Positions 11,555-22,134 of a stretch of DNA of 64,000 bases are shown here, in pieces. Made by a program: the position numbers and the translations under genes. The notes under the pieces are model-generated. The model saw nothing but the letters and a program-made list of their open reading frames with translations. It ran no database searches and was not told the DNA's origin. The stretch is from NCBI RefSeq assembly GCF_024713975.1, contig NC_091094.1, forward strand, positions 22,654,501 through 22,718,500. The letters run 5' to 3'. Each line of letters starts with the position of its first letter. Within the stretch, counting starts at the first letter, position 1. The DNA comes from Paralichthys olivaceus. Lineage: Eukaryota > Chordata > Actinopteri > Pleuronectiformes > Paralichthyidae.

Positions 11555-13636
11555 ATGGCAGAAGAGTGGGGAAAACAGGTGTTTGCTGCCAGGCGGTACC
11601 ATGAAGATACGACAAGGGGATCAGCCTTTGTATACACAAACAGCAACAATACCAGAGGTACAGTATTATCAGTATATTTTCTGAATAATTTGAATTTGAA
11701 TGTTATTTGTATGAGGATGGGATTACAAGAAAGAACAACAATAACAACATCCACCCGGAACAAAATAGCTTCTTGATGTTGTAATGATTCAACACTGTAT
11801 TTAATTGACTATTAATTAAGGCATGCCTTTGACTTGATGTAATTTCCAAAGTCAGTATAGCTGAAATTATACATTTGGAAATTATTTAAAATATGCATTC
11901 ATTGACTGATGTTTGAGGTATGATTTAAAGGATATCTCTAAAGTGATGATGATTGACATTATTTTGAATATAGTTATTAGCAATTAAACAAGGCAAGTGT
12001 GAAGAAATGCAGCTCTGTTGTATGACTCAAATGTAATGAATATGACTCAGCTAGAATTGTTGTATATTTTAAGAGTTAGATGATGAGGAATATATTAATA
12101 CACAACACTGGTCAAAAATTAGATGAAAATGTACTTATTTTATTTCAGTGACTAGATAAATTGTGTTATTTACATAATTTGATGCAATCTATCTAAAATT
12201 GAGTAAATGAATACTATACATAAAAATGCTAAAAAAATAACAATGTGTACTTGAGAGAAGATATGAGATTCTTAATGATTCAATTTTTTCCCCAGATCCC
12301 TTTGAGGGTCCCAATTACCACATTGCTCCTCGATGGGTTTACAACTTAGCAACCCTCTGGATGTTTTTTGTGGTCGTTGCATCAGTCTTCACCAACGGTC
12401 TTGTCTTGGTGGCCACAGCTAAGTTCAAGAAACTCCGTCACCCACTGAACTGGATCTTGGTCAATCTTGCAATCGCTGATCTTGGAGAGACAGTTTTTGC
12501 CAGCACCATTAGTGTATGCAACCAGTTTTTTGGGTACTTTATTCTGGGACACCCAATGTGCGTCTTTGAGGGCTATACTGTCTCAGTGTGTGGTGAGCGT
12601 TCATATTTTTTCTCTGTATTGGATTAAAATGATTGGAAACAGTTTCTTAACGATGGATTCTGATTTCTGATTAACCCTCATCTTTCCTCAGGAATTGCTG
12701 CTCTCTGGTCCCTGTCCATTATCTCCTGGGAGAGATGGGTAGTTGTGTGCAAACCTTTTGGAAATGTCAAGTTTGATGCCAAATGGGCCACAGGTGGAAT
12801 TTTGTTCTCCTGGATCTGGGCAGCAGTGTGGTGTGCTCCCCCAATCTTTGGCTGGAGCAGGTACCCTGCAGTTTTTTTTTTAAATTAAAACACAGTTTTT
12901 AATTCATCAATGGGAACATCAATTTAAGAATTTCTTTTGTGTCAGGTACTGGCCTCATGGACTGAAGACTTCCTGTGGACCTGATGTATTTAGTGGAAGT
13001 GAAGACCCTGGAGTCCAGTCCTACATGATTGTTCTTATGATTACATGCTGTTTCCTTCCCCTGTCTATTATCATCTTGTGCTACCTTGCTGTCTGGTGGG
13101 CCATCCATTCTGTAGGTTACCTGCAGTTTGATAAATAAATTAAAGTATCTCACAGCCTGGCCGATTCTCACACTGCATTGATGTGTTGATAATAGGTTGC
13201 CATGCAGCAGAAGGAATCAGAGTCAACCCAGAAAGCTGAGAAAGAAGTGTCCAGAATGGTTGTGGTCATGATCCTGGCATATTGTGTCTGCTGGGGACCG
13301 TATACAGCCTTTGCCTGCTTTGCTGCAGCTAACCCTGGATATGCCTTCCACCCTCTGGCTGCTGCCATGCCTGCATACTTTGCTAAGAGCGCCACCATTT
13401 ACAACCCAGTCATCTATGTTTTCATGAACCGACAGGTGAGCACAACAATTAAGATGCCACATTAACCAGCTTTCTATTCCCCTAATGTGTTTTGATTGAC
13501 ATTTTATACACAAATGATTTTGTTCTCTTCCCATCAGTTCCGCACATGCATCATGCAACTCTTTGGCAAAGAAGTGGATGATGGTTCTGAAGTATCCACA
13601 TCAAAGACAGAGGTCTCCTCTGTGGCACCTGCATAA
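11555..13636 (+). CDS. opn1lw1: Long-wave-sensitive (red) cone opsin
   Basis: This is the red/green cone pigment of the L/M family. It binds chromophore and couples to cone transducin. Exons are 11555-11657, 12296-12592, 12692-12860, 12946-13111, 13196-13435 and 13538-13636. The 297, 169, 166 and 240-nt exons are the LWS pattern and the extra first intron is the LWS hallmark. The protein has 357 aa. It carries the chloride-site H194 and K197 (human 197 and 200), Schiff-base lysine K309 (human 312), NPVIY, and the LWS tail ending [10 protein letters not shown]. The five tuning sites in human numbering are A180, H197, Y277, T285 and A308. Only one LWS copy is present downstream of SWS2 here. 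No disabling change was seen. Confidence 0.97.
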
Positions 13637-13821
13637 ACCTCCATGTTCTCTAATTTGAAAAAATAACTAAGAACCATTGTGTTATGTACAGTAAATATGT
13701 TATGTTTCATTTATTTGTCTTTTTTAGTAAATAGCTATCTGGCAAATGAAAATACCAAAAAATATTCATAAAGTAAATTAATTATCATGTCACTGTTTAT
13801 TTTTTTCAGATGAACATAAAA

Positions 13822-13827
13822 AATAAA
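13822..13827 (+). terminator. Poly(A) signal of LWS opsin
   Basis: AATAAA lies 186 nt beyond the LWS stop, which gives a short 3' UTR. Confidence 0.55.
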
Positions 13828-13849
13828 TGCATATTGAAAGTTTTCCATC

Positions 13850-15400
13850 TGTTGATTCATATAATTAGTTGTCCAAAGGTTGTTTAACATTTTCCTCATT
13901 ACTGCACTTATAACTGTTTAGTAAGATACATTACTGTAAAAAATGTGGGTTTTGGACCAGTTGTGTATGTTAGCAAACTTTCTACAATAGAACTGCAGAG
14001 GGTTTCGAACATGTATGGTGGTTTTGTAAAAGCACCATGCCCAGGTTTTGTTAGACAATTTCAGCACCTTCACCCGACACATACCTCGGCTCAGGATAAA
14101 CAAAACAATGTGATTATGGACAAATTCCCACACACTTCTGCCACAGCAGGAGTGTAGCAAAACAACAGCCAGAGAGAAATGTTTGACTTAATGAGAGCAT
14201 TCCTAGAGTCAAGAGTGACTGTAATACAATAGATGTCTTTTATTAACTTCCAGTTGATCAGACTGCACAAGTATCAGCTCATACACGCTGCATTTTCAGA
14301 TAAAGCAATGTGAACATTCCACCCACAGCACCGATCAGAGGATAAAAATGTGGAGAATGTGAAATTGCACACTTCTGCTGTCTCTTGAGGGGAAGTAGGT
14401 GTGGTTGATGTTTTTACCTCAATGTTTTCAGGATGCCTTACAAAGATAGTACTATACACCAACAGAGGCAGGTGTGGGAACGTAAGTGCACCTAACGTAA
14501 CACACACACAAATTAAATTATTTCCTCTACAGACTTGTTCTTTCTTACTACTGTATCTGGCAAATCTGCCCTTATAATAACAGTCTGCCTAAGTGCAAGC
14601 GCACCTGGCTCACAAATAGAATGAGAGATGGCACACTTGTTTATTGGATGTGAAGCCCCAAAACAATCAATAATTTAGAGACAAAGTATAACACTTTTGA
14701 ACTACACAAGGGGCATCAACCTTTTTTCCCATCATTTATCAAGGTGGACTTGGAAATGCCCTAAATGCACTTGCACCACGACCTTTAGACCATGCATTTA
14801 TAACACAAAAATATACAAATAACAAATATCTACACTATTAATTGAGATACAGTATTTCCCATCAGTGCATGGTTTGCTTGGCCTGTGGTAATACTGATTG
14901 TAGCTTTCTCCACACAATCTTGAGACCAGAGTTCACACTCACATTTGCGGAATTAGTAGATTAGTTGTTTAATAATCATGGCAGATTGTTAAATGTCTAG
15001 ACTGGCTAAACGTCTGGCTAAGTTGATACTCATTCAGCTTAGTAATTTATCATATAATAAATACTTAGATTTGATATCTTATTTAATAACAATCTTATGT
15101 TAACAAAACACAAGCCAACTCATCTCTGCAGAAGTTGTACAAGTGTAGTAGGAACTGGACTTGCTTGTGTTTCCTTTTGCCTATGTTGACTTGTATAACT
15201 TCTGAAGATACAATTAATGACCTGGATGAGACATATATATATAAACTATATAAACTAATATCAATACTCACAGTCTTTTGTTTGTTTTGGTTTTCCTGAG
15301 ATTTTGGAAAATGCTCCTGTGGTATTTTCGTGTTAAAGTTTATAAGTAAATCATTGTTTTGTAAATGGACATTTATTTATTTACCGTTCGACAGATCGAT
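13850..15400. other. Intergenic DNA between LWS and gnl3l
   Basis: No coding exon seen. An imperfect 16-bp inverted repeat lies at 15129-15204 and a CTCF-like site at 15421. Overlapping open frames at 13918-14160 on both strands are probably chance. Confidence 0.45.
15129..15204. repeat. Short inverted repeat with 44-nt loop
   Basis: CAGAAGTTGTACAAGT at 15129-15144 pairs with ACTTGTATAACTTCTG at 15189-15204 with one mismatch. It may be the ends of a small element or a chance hairpin. No flanking duplication was found. Confidence 0.5.
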
Positions 15401-15420
15401 TAGATACTTATGTAGTGATA

Positions 15421-15434
15421 GCGCCACCTACTGG
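15421..15434 (-). promoter_or_regulatory. CTCF-like motif, possible boundary
   Basis: On the minus strand CCAGTAGGTGGCGC fits the CTCF core CCASYAGRKGGCRS at all 14 positions. It lies between the photoreceptor-specific LWS gene and the broadly used gnl3l, where an insulator would make sense. Occupancy is inferred. Confidence 0.4.
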
Positions 15435-15490
15435 CAACAAGAAGTATGCCTCGATTTACCACTTTAATTCGATTTAGGTTAAATTTTCAC

Positions 15491-15496
15491 CACGTG
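15491..15496. promoter_or_regulatory. CACGTG E-box upstream of gnl3l
   Basis: CCACGTGG lies about 400 nt before the gnl3l start codon, and a second CACGTG lies at 15857-15862. MYC-type factors bind such boxes in ribosome-biogenesis genes. Use here is inferred. Confidence 0.3.
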
Positions 15497-15891
15497 GCCT
15501 GCACTTGATGGCTTGGACTGTCTGCGTGATAGGTGGGCGTGGTTCGGCGTTGCGTTACGGACACAGGAAGTGAAGCGTTTATCCTTCCCGCGGTGCACAA
15601 AACGCACGGAGCCGTTTCGCCCGGTTTGTTTCACTTGAGCCTTCATATATATTTAACCCCTACAGTCATTTACAGGTTGTCTGAGATCCGAGAAGCCTCG
15701 CTCACCCACGTTAAATGAATTACATCCTGCAGATGTTGGTGTCTCTCTGTTCTTCATCCACATCTTCGCTTCTGGAGACAAGCACTTTTATTTTGACATT
15801 CAGCCGGATGTTATGGGTGAAGTCTTTGCGCTCGCACGCACGTCCACGCTGTGGAACACGTGAAGTGGGAGAACGAGGGGCTGGTGGCGAC

Positions 15892-18800
15892 ATGTCCAAA
15901 GCGAGTATGTGTTGAATATGTTGCAGACGTGTCCGCCCTGTATTGAACTGTGTGTGATCGTAAACGCACTTTGTCGTTTGTTGTGTTTCACAGAACAGAA
16001 ACGAGCCAAGCGTCTCGGCTTCCTGGGGAAGTTGAAGGTGAGCTCTGCTAATGTGCTAATGTGTCTGATGCTAACTGTGCTGCTGCAGCTGCCAGGCTAC
16101 TTCTCTGTGTCAGGACAACACACACCCCAGAGCTCCATGTTACTGTGAACACACACACACATTTGATTTGTTGTTGTGTTTTGTTGCTGTGTGTCATGAC
16201 TTCTTATGGGTTTGTGTTGTTGTGTGTCTTGGTTTGTTGTTGTTGTGTGTCTTGGTTTGTTGTTGTGTGTCTTGTCTTGGTTTGTGTTGTTGTGTGTCTT
16301 GGTTTGTGTTGTTGTGTGTCTTGGTTTGTTGTTGTTGTGTGTCTTGGTTTGTTGTTGTTGTGTGTCTTGTCTTGGTTTGTGTTGTTGTGTGTCTTGTCTT
16401 GGTTTGTTGTTGTTGTGTGTCTTGTCTTGGTTTATTGTTGTGTGACTTGGTTTATTGTTGTTGTGTGTCCTGGTTTGTTGTTGTGTGTTCTTCCCCCCTG
16501 ACTCATACCACACCCTTCCACAAGAGTCATGGTAGTCTGTGTGTTCTTCATTGAAATAATTGCAATCTTCTAACATCAAACAAACCAACAAACAGATCAT
16601 TAAACCAAGCATCTTTTTCAACACTAAGTTCTTGGGCTGCACAATTAATCGTATAAAAAATGACCATCTCAATTCACACCTTCATGTGACCTCTCTTCTA
16701 ATTGTCAATGATGTCTGCTGCATTTTAGTTCGGGACTGCATCAAAACAAGTGCACATTTCCCCCCTCAAATAATCTAAACCCCCCCTGAAATGCTATATT
16801 ATCTTTTCTTTCTCTAACGTGGCCCCAGGTGATGCACAGTAACAGGATAATAGTGTGTTTGGGTGGGATAAATAAAAATCTAAATTATTTTGACAATTTT
16901 GTTATTTTTGTAATTATTTTACAACATACTGTATTTGGGCTTCTTTTGTATACAGGCCACTGATGGACAAAAGGGTGACACTTCAGGCAGGACAAAGACT
17001 ACAGAGCAGTCGTCTGTGCAACATGTCAACCACCACAGAAAACCAGAAGAAATCAGAAAGCAACGGGTAAAATCTTCAAATCTGTGTGTACTCATATTTG
17101 AGGTGACATTGCAGGTGTTTTCTTGAAGTAAACCAATCTTGGAATCGATCCTCGCTTATTAGCTCCAAGACCTCCAAGAAAAGCAGAAAATGTCCAGAGA
17201 ACGAGAGCTGATGAAGAGGAGGAATTTGCAAAGCTTTCAGCATGACATCTTACAGCGACAGAGGGATTTTGAGCAGAGGGTTAGTGTCAGCCTGTTTGGT
17301 GCAAATTCAGCGCCAATTAAAATCACTGCATATAATGCAATTTGTTGTGGGAGTGATTCGTGTTTTCTATTTTGTGTTCACAGGAGATGGAGATGCAGAG
17401 TTTGGAGAAGCATGTTAATTTTGAGAATGAGAATTCGAGAAAGGCATATTACAGAGAATTTAAAAAGGTATGCAGCCAGTCCATGCATGATACCACTGGT
17501 CCATATCTGATGAATACTATACTTTTACAAGCGTTACCATGGAATTGTTTTTTGTAAGGTTGTCGAGGCTGCAGATGTGATTTTGGAGGTTTTGGATGCA
17601 CGTGACCCTCTTGGCTGCAGGTGTCCTCAGGTGGAACAGGCAGTCATTCAAAGTGGAACAAACAAGAAAATAGTTTTAGTCCTTAATAAGATTGGTAAGT
17701 TAAAAAGACTTAATTGTTTAAATAAACTTAATTTGACAACATGCCAGCAGTGTAATCCATTAATTGTCTAGACTGTAGCAGCCTACCATATGGTAATTTG
17801 TTGTAACAGAATCCTAATTAAGAAAAAATATATTTTTTTACAGATATTAACATCTTAAAATAAGAGATTGTTAACCTGGTTTATGCAGCGCTATTTGCAG
17901 CGTCATATGTGAACTTTGTGCGTGTGCACCCCCCTGTTACTGTCATAGATCAGATTAATTCTGTGGGAAACACTGATCCTGGTCATCATATTTATTTTGT
18001 CAAATAATTGATGCTTGACTTTAAAGTATTTTCTTTAACTGCAGATCTGGTGTCAAAGGAAATAGTGGAGAAGTGGATAAAGTACCTACGTAACGAGTTT
18101 CCAACTGTGGCTTTCAAAGCATCTACTCAGCAACAAAACAAGAACTTGGTATGGAATTATATTTTTATGTTTGGATAAGCTAAAAATTAATGGAATAAGA
18201 TGATTTCACAACAAAGATTAAACAATTATTTTCCTGCTGACATGTACAGAAACGCAGTAATGTTCCAGTGACCCAAGCCACCACAGAGCTCCTCAGTAGC
18301 AGTGCTTGTGTTGGCGCGGACTGCTTAATGAAGCTACTGGGAAACTACTGCCGCAACCTGGACATAAAGACCGCCATCACTGTTGGTGTTGTAGGTAAGC
18401 AACACATCCAGCAATACAGCTGGCTTTTCTAGTTAAAGACGTCAAGTGCTCTAATGTGAAATAATTATTTGCATAATCTTTTTTTGTAGGTTTTCCTAAT
18501 GTGGGAAAGAGTAGTTTGATTAACAGTCTGAAACGGGCACGAGCGTGTAATGTCGGGGCCACTCCAGGTGTCACCAAGTAAGTTTACATCAAGAGGTTCA
18601 TTCTGCTCTCCTGCAAAACCCAGCGAGCCTCGTCCCTGTTTTACTGATGGTTCTGATGATTTTAGGTGCCTTCAACAGGTGCATCTGGACAAACACATAA
18701 AGCTTCTAGATTGCCCTGGCATCGTCATGGCAATTTCAACGACTGATGCAGCAATGATTCTTCGTAACTGCGTGAAAATCGAACAGCTCGTGGATCCTCT

Positions 18801-21266
18801 TCCACCTGTTGAAGCCATCCTGCGACGCTGCAACAAAGCACAGGTGTGTCATTTGGTTACAACCATTGTGAACGTTGCTCGAATGTGTGATTTTCACGCT
18901 GCAGTGTTACGGTATTTCTGTCGGATGCACAGATCATGGAGCACTACCGAGTTCCAGACTTTCACACAGCCCTGGAGTTCTTGGCATTGCTTGCCCGACG
19001 ACAAGGCAAACTAAGGAAAGGAGGACTGCCGGATACTGATAAAGCAGCAAAGAGTGTATTAATGGACTGGACAGGGTGGGTTCAAAATAAGGATTGTGCA
19101 AGCTTTCAGACGACTTGATCAATTTGTAAATTTCCACATGTTGTGTTATTTAGGGGAAGGATCAGCTACTTCACACACCCTCCAGACACACACACACTCC
19201 CCACACACGTCAGCGCTGAGATTGTTACAGAGATGGGTAAAGCTTTTGACTGGGATGAGCTGGAAAAAGGAAATCAGGAGGTTCTTGCTGGTAAGTTAAA
19301 GTGTCTGTTTGGTCAAGTCAGCAAAAAAGCCCAATATAAAATGGCGACAATCAAATCTCTATTATCATAGTAGTGAACAATTATCCTGCTTACTCTGGAT
19401 AATCTGCAGACATCACCATTCTACTTTGATTTGAATTGATTTCTTTGTGAAAAAGTAATTTTAGGAAAAACTGTTGAGTATCTTACAGTTTGTTATCCTT
19501 ATTAAGAGGAAATAATCTGCGTGCTTGGATATAAGAACATGTTTGTGAACTGACCATTAAACCTTTTTCATTGCTAATTTTGTGATATGTAGGAATTTTT
19601 TTTTTTAATTTTTTTTTTTTAAAACACTTCAGCGCAAATACAAATCTGTCTGTATGTGACTTGCATGTCTCGAGAACCCTTCATCTTAGTGGCTTCACAC
19701 TTGACATATATTGTGAACATACGAAACGTTCAATACTAATTAAAATTAATTAAACACACAACCAGCTCTCTGAAGCCGAGGCAGCTAGAACTCATCAGTG
19801 TGTCATTGTTGCCATGAAACCAGTGTGTTTACAATGGCAAAAACAACTGCTTTCTCAGTTCAGGGTTCTGTGTACTGAGTCAAGCTTCACTGTAATTTGA
19901 ATAAACAGGTGAACAGTTCAGTGTTGCAGCTTCTGTTCTGTGGACTGCGTCCAACAGCAGGTCTTTTTATGCAGCGGCTCAATTGTTGTTGAGCAGTTGC
20001 TCAAAGGTTGGATTTGATTTTGTTGTGTTTCAGAGTCCTCTTGTCCTGACATTCAGATGGGCTTCTGCATGGAATCCACTGGGATGACACAGGGTGGCCA
20101 GGGAGAACCTCCTTCTGACCTGGAAATGGAAAGAGTTTCCATGGAGGAGCCAGAATTTAAGGAGGAAGCAGAATCTATGGAGGATGACCAGGACCCAGAG
20201 GTGAGATATAAAGCTGCCTTTACATCTTCAGTGTTTACTGAATGTGCATAATGTAATTTAATCTATGTTATCCTCTTATATATTGTTAAATGTGGTTCAT
20301 TTAACCCACTTTTATTTCTGATAATCTTGCTGTTCAAAAAAAGTTTGGACCTATGACAGTGGAGATAAAATCTCAGAGGTTGAGGAATGACGTGCCCGCA
20401 AATGAGGCTGCAGCCAGAGCTCCGAATCTGAAGGATATCTTGCATGTAGATCCTCTGCAGCAGGGTCAGGCTCTCCTGGCTGCTGGCAAGAAGAGGAAAA
20501 AGCAGCAGAAAAGAGCAGGTTTGTACAAATATCAGTGTCCGCCATATTATTTTATCATTGACTTCATTTACATGGACACCAATATTTGGATTTTCCGATT
20601 ACTTTAACCCCAATAGAGTCATTTGAGATAAGAAATAATCAATAGTCCCATTGGAGTTTTTGCTGCCTTTTGCAACATCAATAAACAGCAGTTACCAACT
20701 GCTTGATGACACATGCTCTGGGTGTAAACAAGATGAAATATGAATGAATAAAAAGAAGGTGAAGCTTTGGCAAATGGTCTTTGGTAGCATCGTTCATCAA
20801 ACTTTCAGTTGAGTGTTTTAAAACAGGCAGGATAACATTTGGCCTGAGTTGTAATCAAACTATGCTCTGTAACATGTAATCAGGAAAATGTATGGAATAT
20901 TTTATTTGTAGTTCATGTAAATACCATAATTGAAATATGTCTTATTTTGAATTAGGTCAATATATCAAACTGTTACTCTCCATGTAAATGTAGTCATGTG
21001 TGATTTCTTTTTAGGCAATATATTATCATCTTGTCATTTAGTTCACTCAGTTCTAATGCGAGTTAAAAAATAAAAATAAAGCTATAATGCTATAAAAGAA
21101 CTTTTAAGACTTGGTAGACAAATACACACACTGGCAGCCTCTGTTATTTGTGATCCAGTTTTTTTCATGCAAATAAAACTGATCTTTTTTTTTTTCCTTT
21201 ATAGACAAAATTGCTACGAAACTCTCAGACACCTTGACAGCTGCAATGGACTTCTCATTTGAATGA
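15892..21266 (+). CDS. gnl3l: Guanine nucleotide-binding protein-like 3-like (nucleolar GTPase)
   Basis: This is a nucleolar GTPase of the nucleostemin family needed for pre-rRNA processing. Exons are 15892-15904, 15994-16037, 16956-17066, 17163-17279, 17384-17467, 17559-17694, 18045-18148, 18250-18394, 18490-18577, 18666-18843, 18933-19075, 19154-19290, 20034-20200, 20344-20518 and 21205-21266. All phases agree and give 567 aa (human 582). The GTPase is circularly permuted: G4 NKID at 166-169, G5-like FKAST near 192, G1 GFPNVGKS at 252-259 and G3 DCPG at 296-299. The N-terminus is basic and coiled, as in the family, and [18 protein letters not shown] precedes G4. The C-terminal DPLQQGQAL and [12 protein letters not shown] blocks match GNL3L rather than GNL3. 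The start is chosen because MSKA reads straight into the basic exon. Exon 1 codes only four residues. Confidence 0.95.
16207..16480. repeat. GT-rich minisatellite in gnl3l intron 2
   Basis: More than a dozen head-to-tail units of about 18-24 nt are variants of 'ttgttgtgtgtcttggtttg', some with an added 'tcttg'. All six frames stay largely open because the unit lacks stops in several of them. No protein is implied. Confidence 0.9.
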
Positions 21267-21272
21267 CATTTG

Positions 21273-21278
21273 AATAAA
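21273..21278 (+). terminator. Poly(A) signal of gnl3l
   Basis: AATAAA begins only 7 nt after the gnl3l stop codon, which would give an unusually short 3' UTR of about 25-30 nt. A GT-rich stretch follows at 21300-21320, as expected of a cleavage region. Confidence 0.65.
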
Positions 21279-21351
21279 AGGTTAAAAGAGTATACATTAT
21301 GTGTTTTGTCTTTATTTTGGTTCATATCAGATCTGTTATCACAGCTCTATG

Positions 21352-21478
21352 ATGTGTTTCAACAATGATGGCTATAGAAATTAATTTTTTACATTCTAAA
21401 ACAAATGCAGTTGTCAAAACCAATGGTGGAAGGGACCTCTCTATATCTGTATTTACAATTATTCTTTGTTCTGTTTAA
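21352..21478 (+). repeat. Partial copy of the 3' end of tfe3 intron 1
   Basis: This stretch matches 23859-24078 over most of its length, sharing 'gatggctatagaa', 'attctaaaacaaatgcagtt', 'gggacctctctata' and 'attattctttgttct'. It lacks an internal block of about 95 nt present in the other copy. Either it is a local duplication or both are copies of an unnamed dispersed repeat. Confidence 0.75.
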
Positions 21479-21481
21479 AAA

Positions 21482-21570
21482 ATATATATTTACGTATATA
21501 TGCCTATATGTGTATATATATTTTTGTGTGCATATATATATATATATATACTGTATATATATATTTACAT
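21482..21570. repeat. AT-rich simple repeat
   Basis: Imperfect (TA)n and (TATATG)n run. Polymorphic length is likely, with no other role seen. Confidence 0.7.
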
Positions 21571-21629
21571 TTACATCAGGAGTGGGTCTTTTCTACAGAG
21601 GCTGAAATGATTTGGACAAATACCCAAAC

Positions 21630-21760
21630 TGGACCAACGAAACACCTTTTGAAGGCCTCACAGGTTCTGTCATGTTTGGGAGGGGAGGTGAGGGGCATTC
21701 AGCTGCAACATGCAACTTCACCACTAGATGTCACTAAATTCTACACTCTGAAACTTTAAA
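21630..21760. repeat. Dispersed fish repeat, copy 1
   Basis: This shares the blocks 'gaaggc', 'cacaggttct', 'tcagctgcaacatg', 'acttcacc' and 'taaattctacac', with a '...ctttaa' end, with 34584-34715. I recognise the end as typical of short non-autonomous elements widespread in fish. Its class is not certain. Confidence 0.7.
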
Positions 21761-21852
21761 GTAATCCTGAACATTTGGTTTGGTTGTGATGTTTTTACAT
21801 GATCTGCCCCTGAGACATCTCCACCTGTCCGGACCTCTTTACAAAGCTCGTT

Positions 21853-21858
21853 CACGTG
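21853..21858. promoter_or_regulatory. CACGTG E-box upstream of tfe3
   Basis: TTCACGTGGG lies about 280 nt before the end of the presumed tfe3 first exon. MiT factors bind CACGTG, and the related TFEB is known to act on its own promoter, so feedback is possible. This is inference. Confidence 0.3.
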
Positions 21859-21999
21859 GGATCCCACCTGGTGTATTGTTGTCACTGTCATCTTGAAGTC
21901 TCAGCTGGAGCAGCAGTGATGGAGGCCGCTGTGAAAGAGCCGTGAAGTCACAGCTGTCAGGTTCCGGGTAACGTGGATGACCTCAGCCCGTCGGCCCGA

Positions 22000-22134
22000 G
22001 GTAAACAAGGCTGGAGGAGCTGCGGCTAGCGACCGTTCAAGAGCCTGTATTCACCGACTTATCGACATGGCAAAGAAAGCGGAGGACTTCCGGGATTCGT
22101 GGCTGTGATCACGTTAAACAAGTCTTCTATCACA
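22000..22134 (+). other. tfe3: Probable untranslated first exon of tfe3, with a small upstream ORF
   Basis: GC- and CpG-rich sequence ends at a good donor, CACA|GTACGTG. The only open frame, ATG at 22067 to TGA at 22108, codes 13 residues (MAKKAEDFRDSWL) and would be an upstream ORF. The next tfe3 exon begins at 24087. The 5' limit is a guess, and no cDNA is available to confirm the join. Confidence 0.5.

Noticed and set aside
12692-12860. Reading the LWS five-site state as S-H-Y-T-A because of the serine in FSWIW
   Set aside because: Counting back 17 residues from H197 puts position 180 at the first Ala of WAAVW. The serine is position 176.
16061-16672. Long open frames on both strands rich in Cys/Val/Leu or Thr/Gln/Asn
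   Set aside because: They are read-through of the GT-rich minisatellite in gnl3l intron 2. There is no start context, splice logic or family match.
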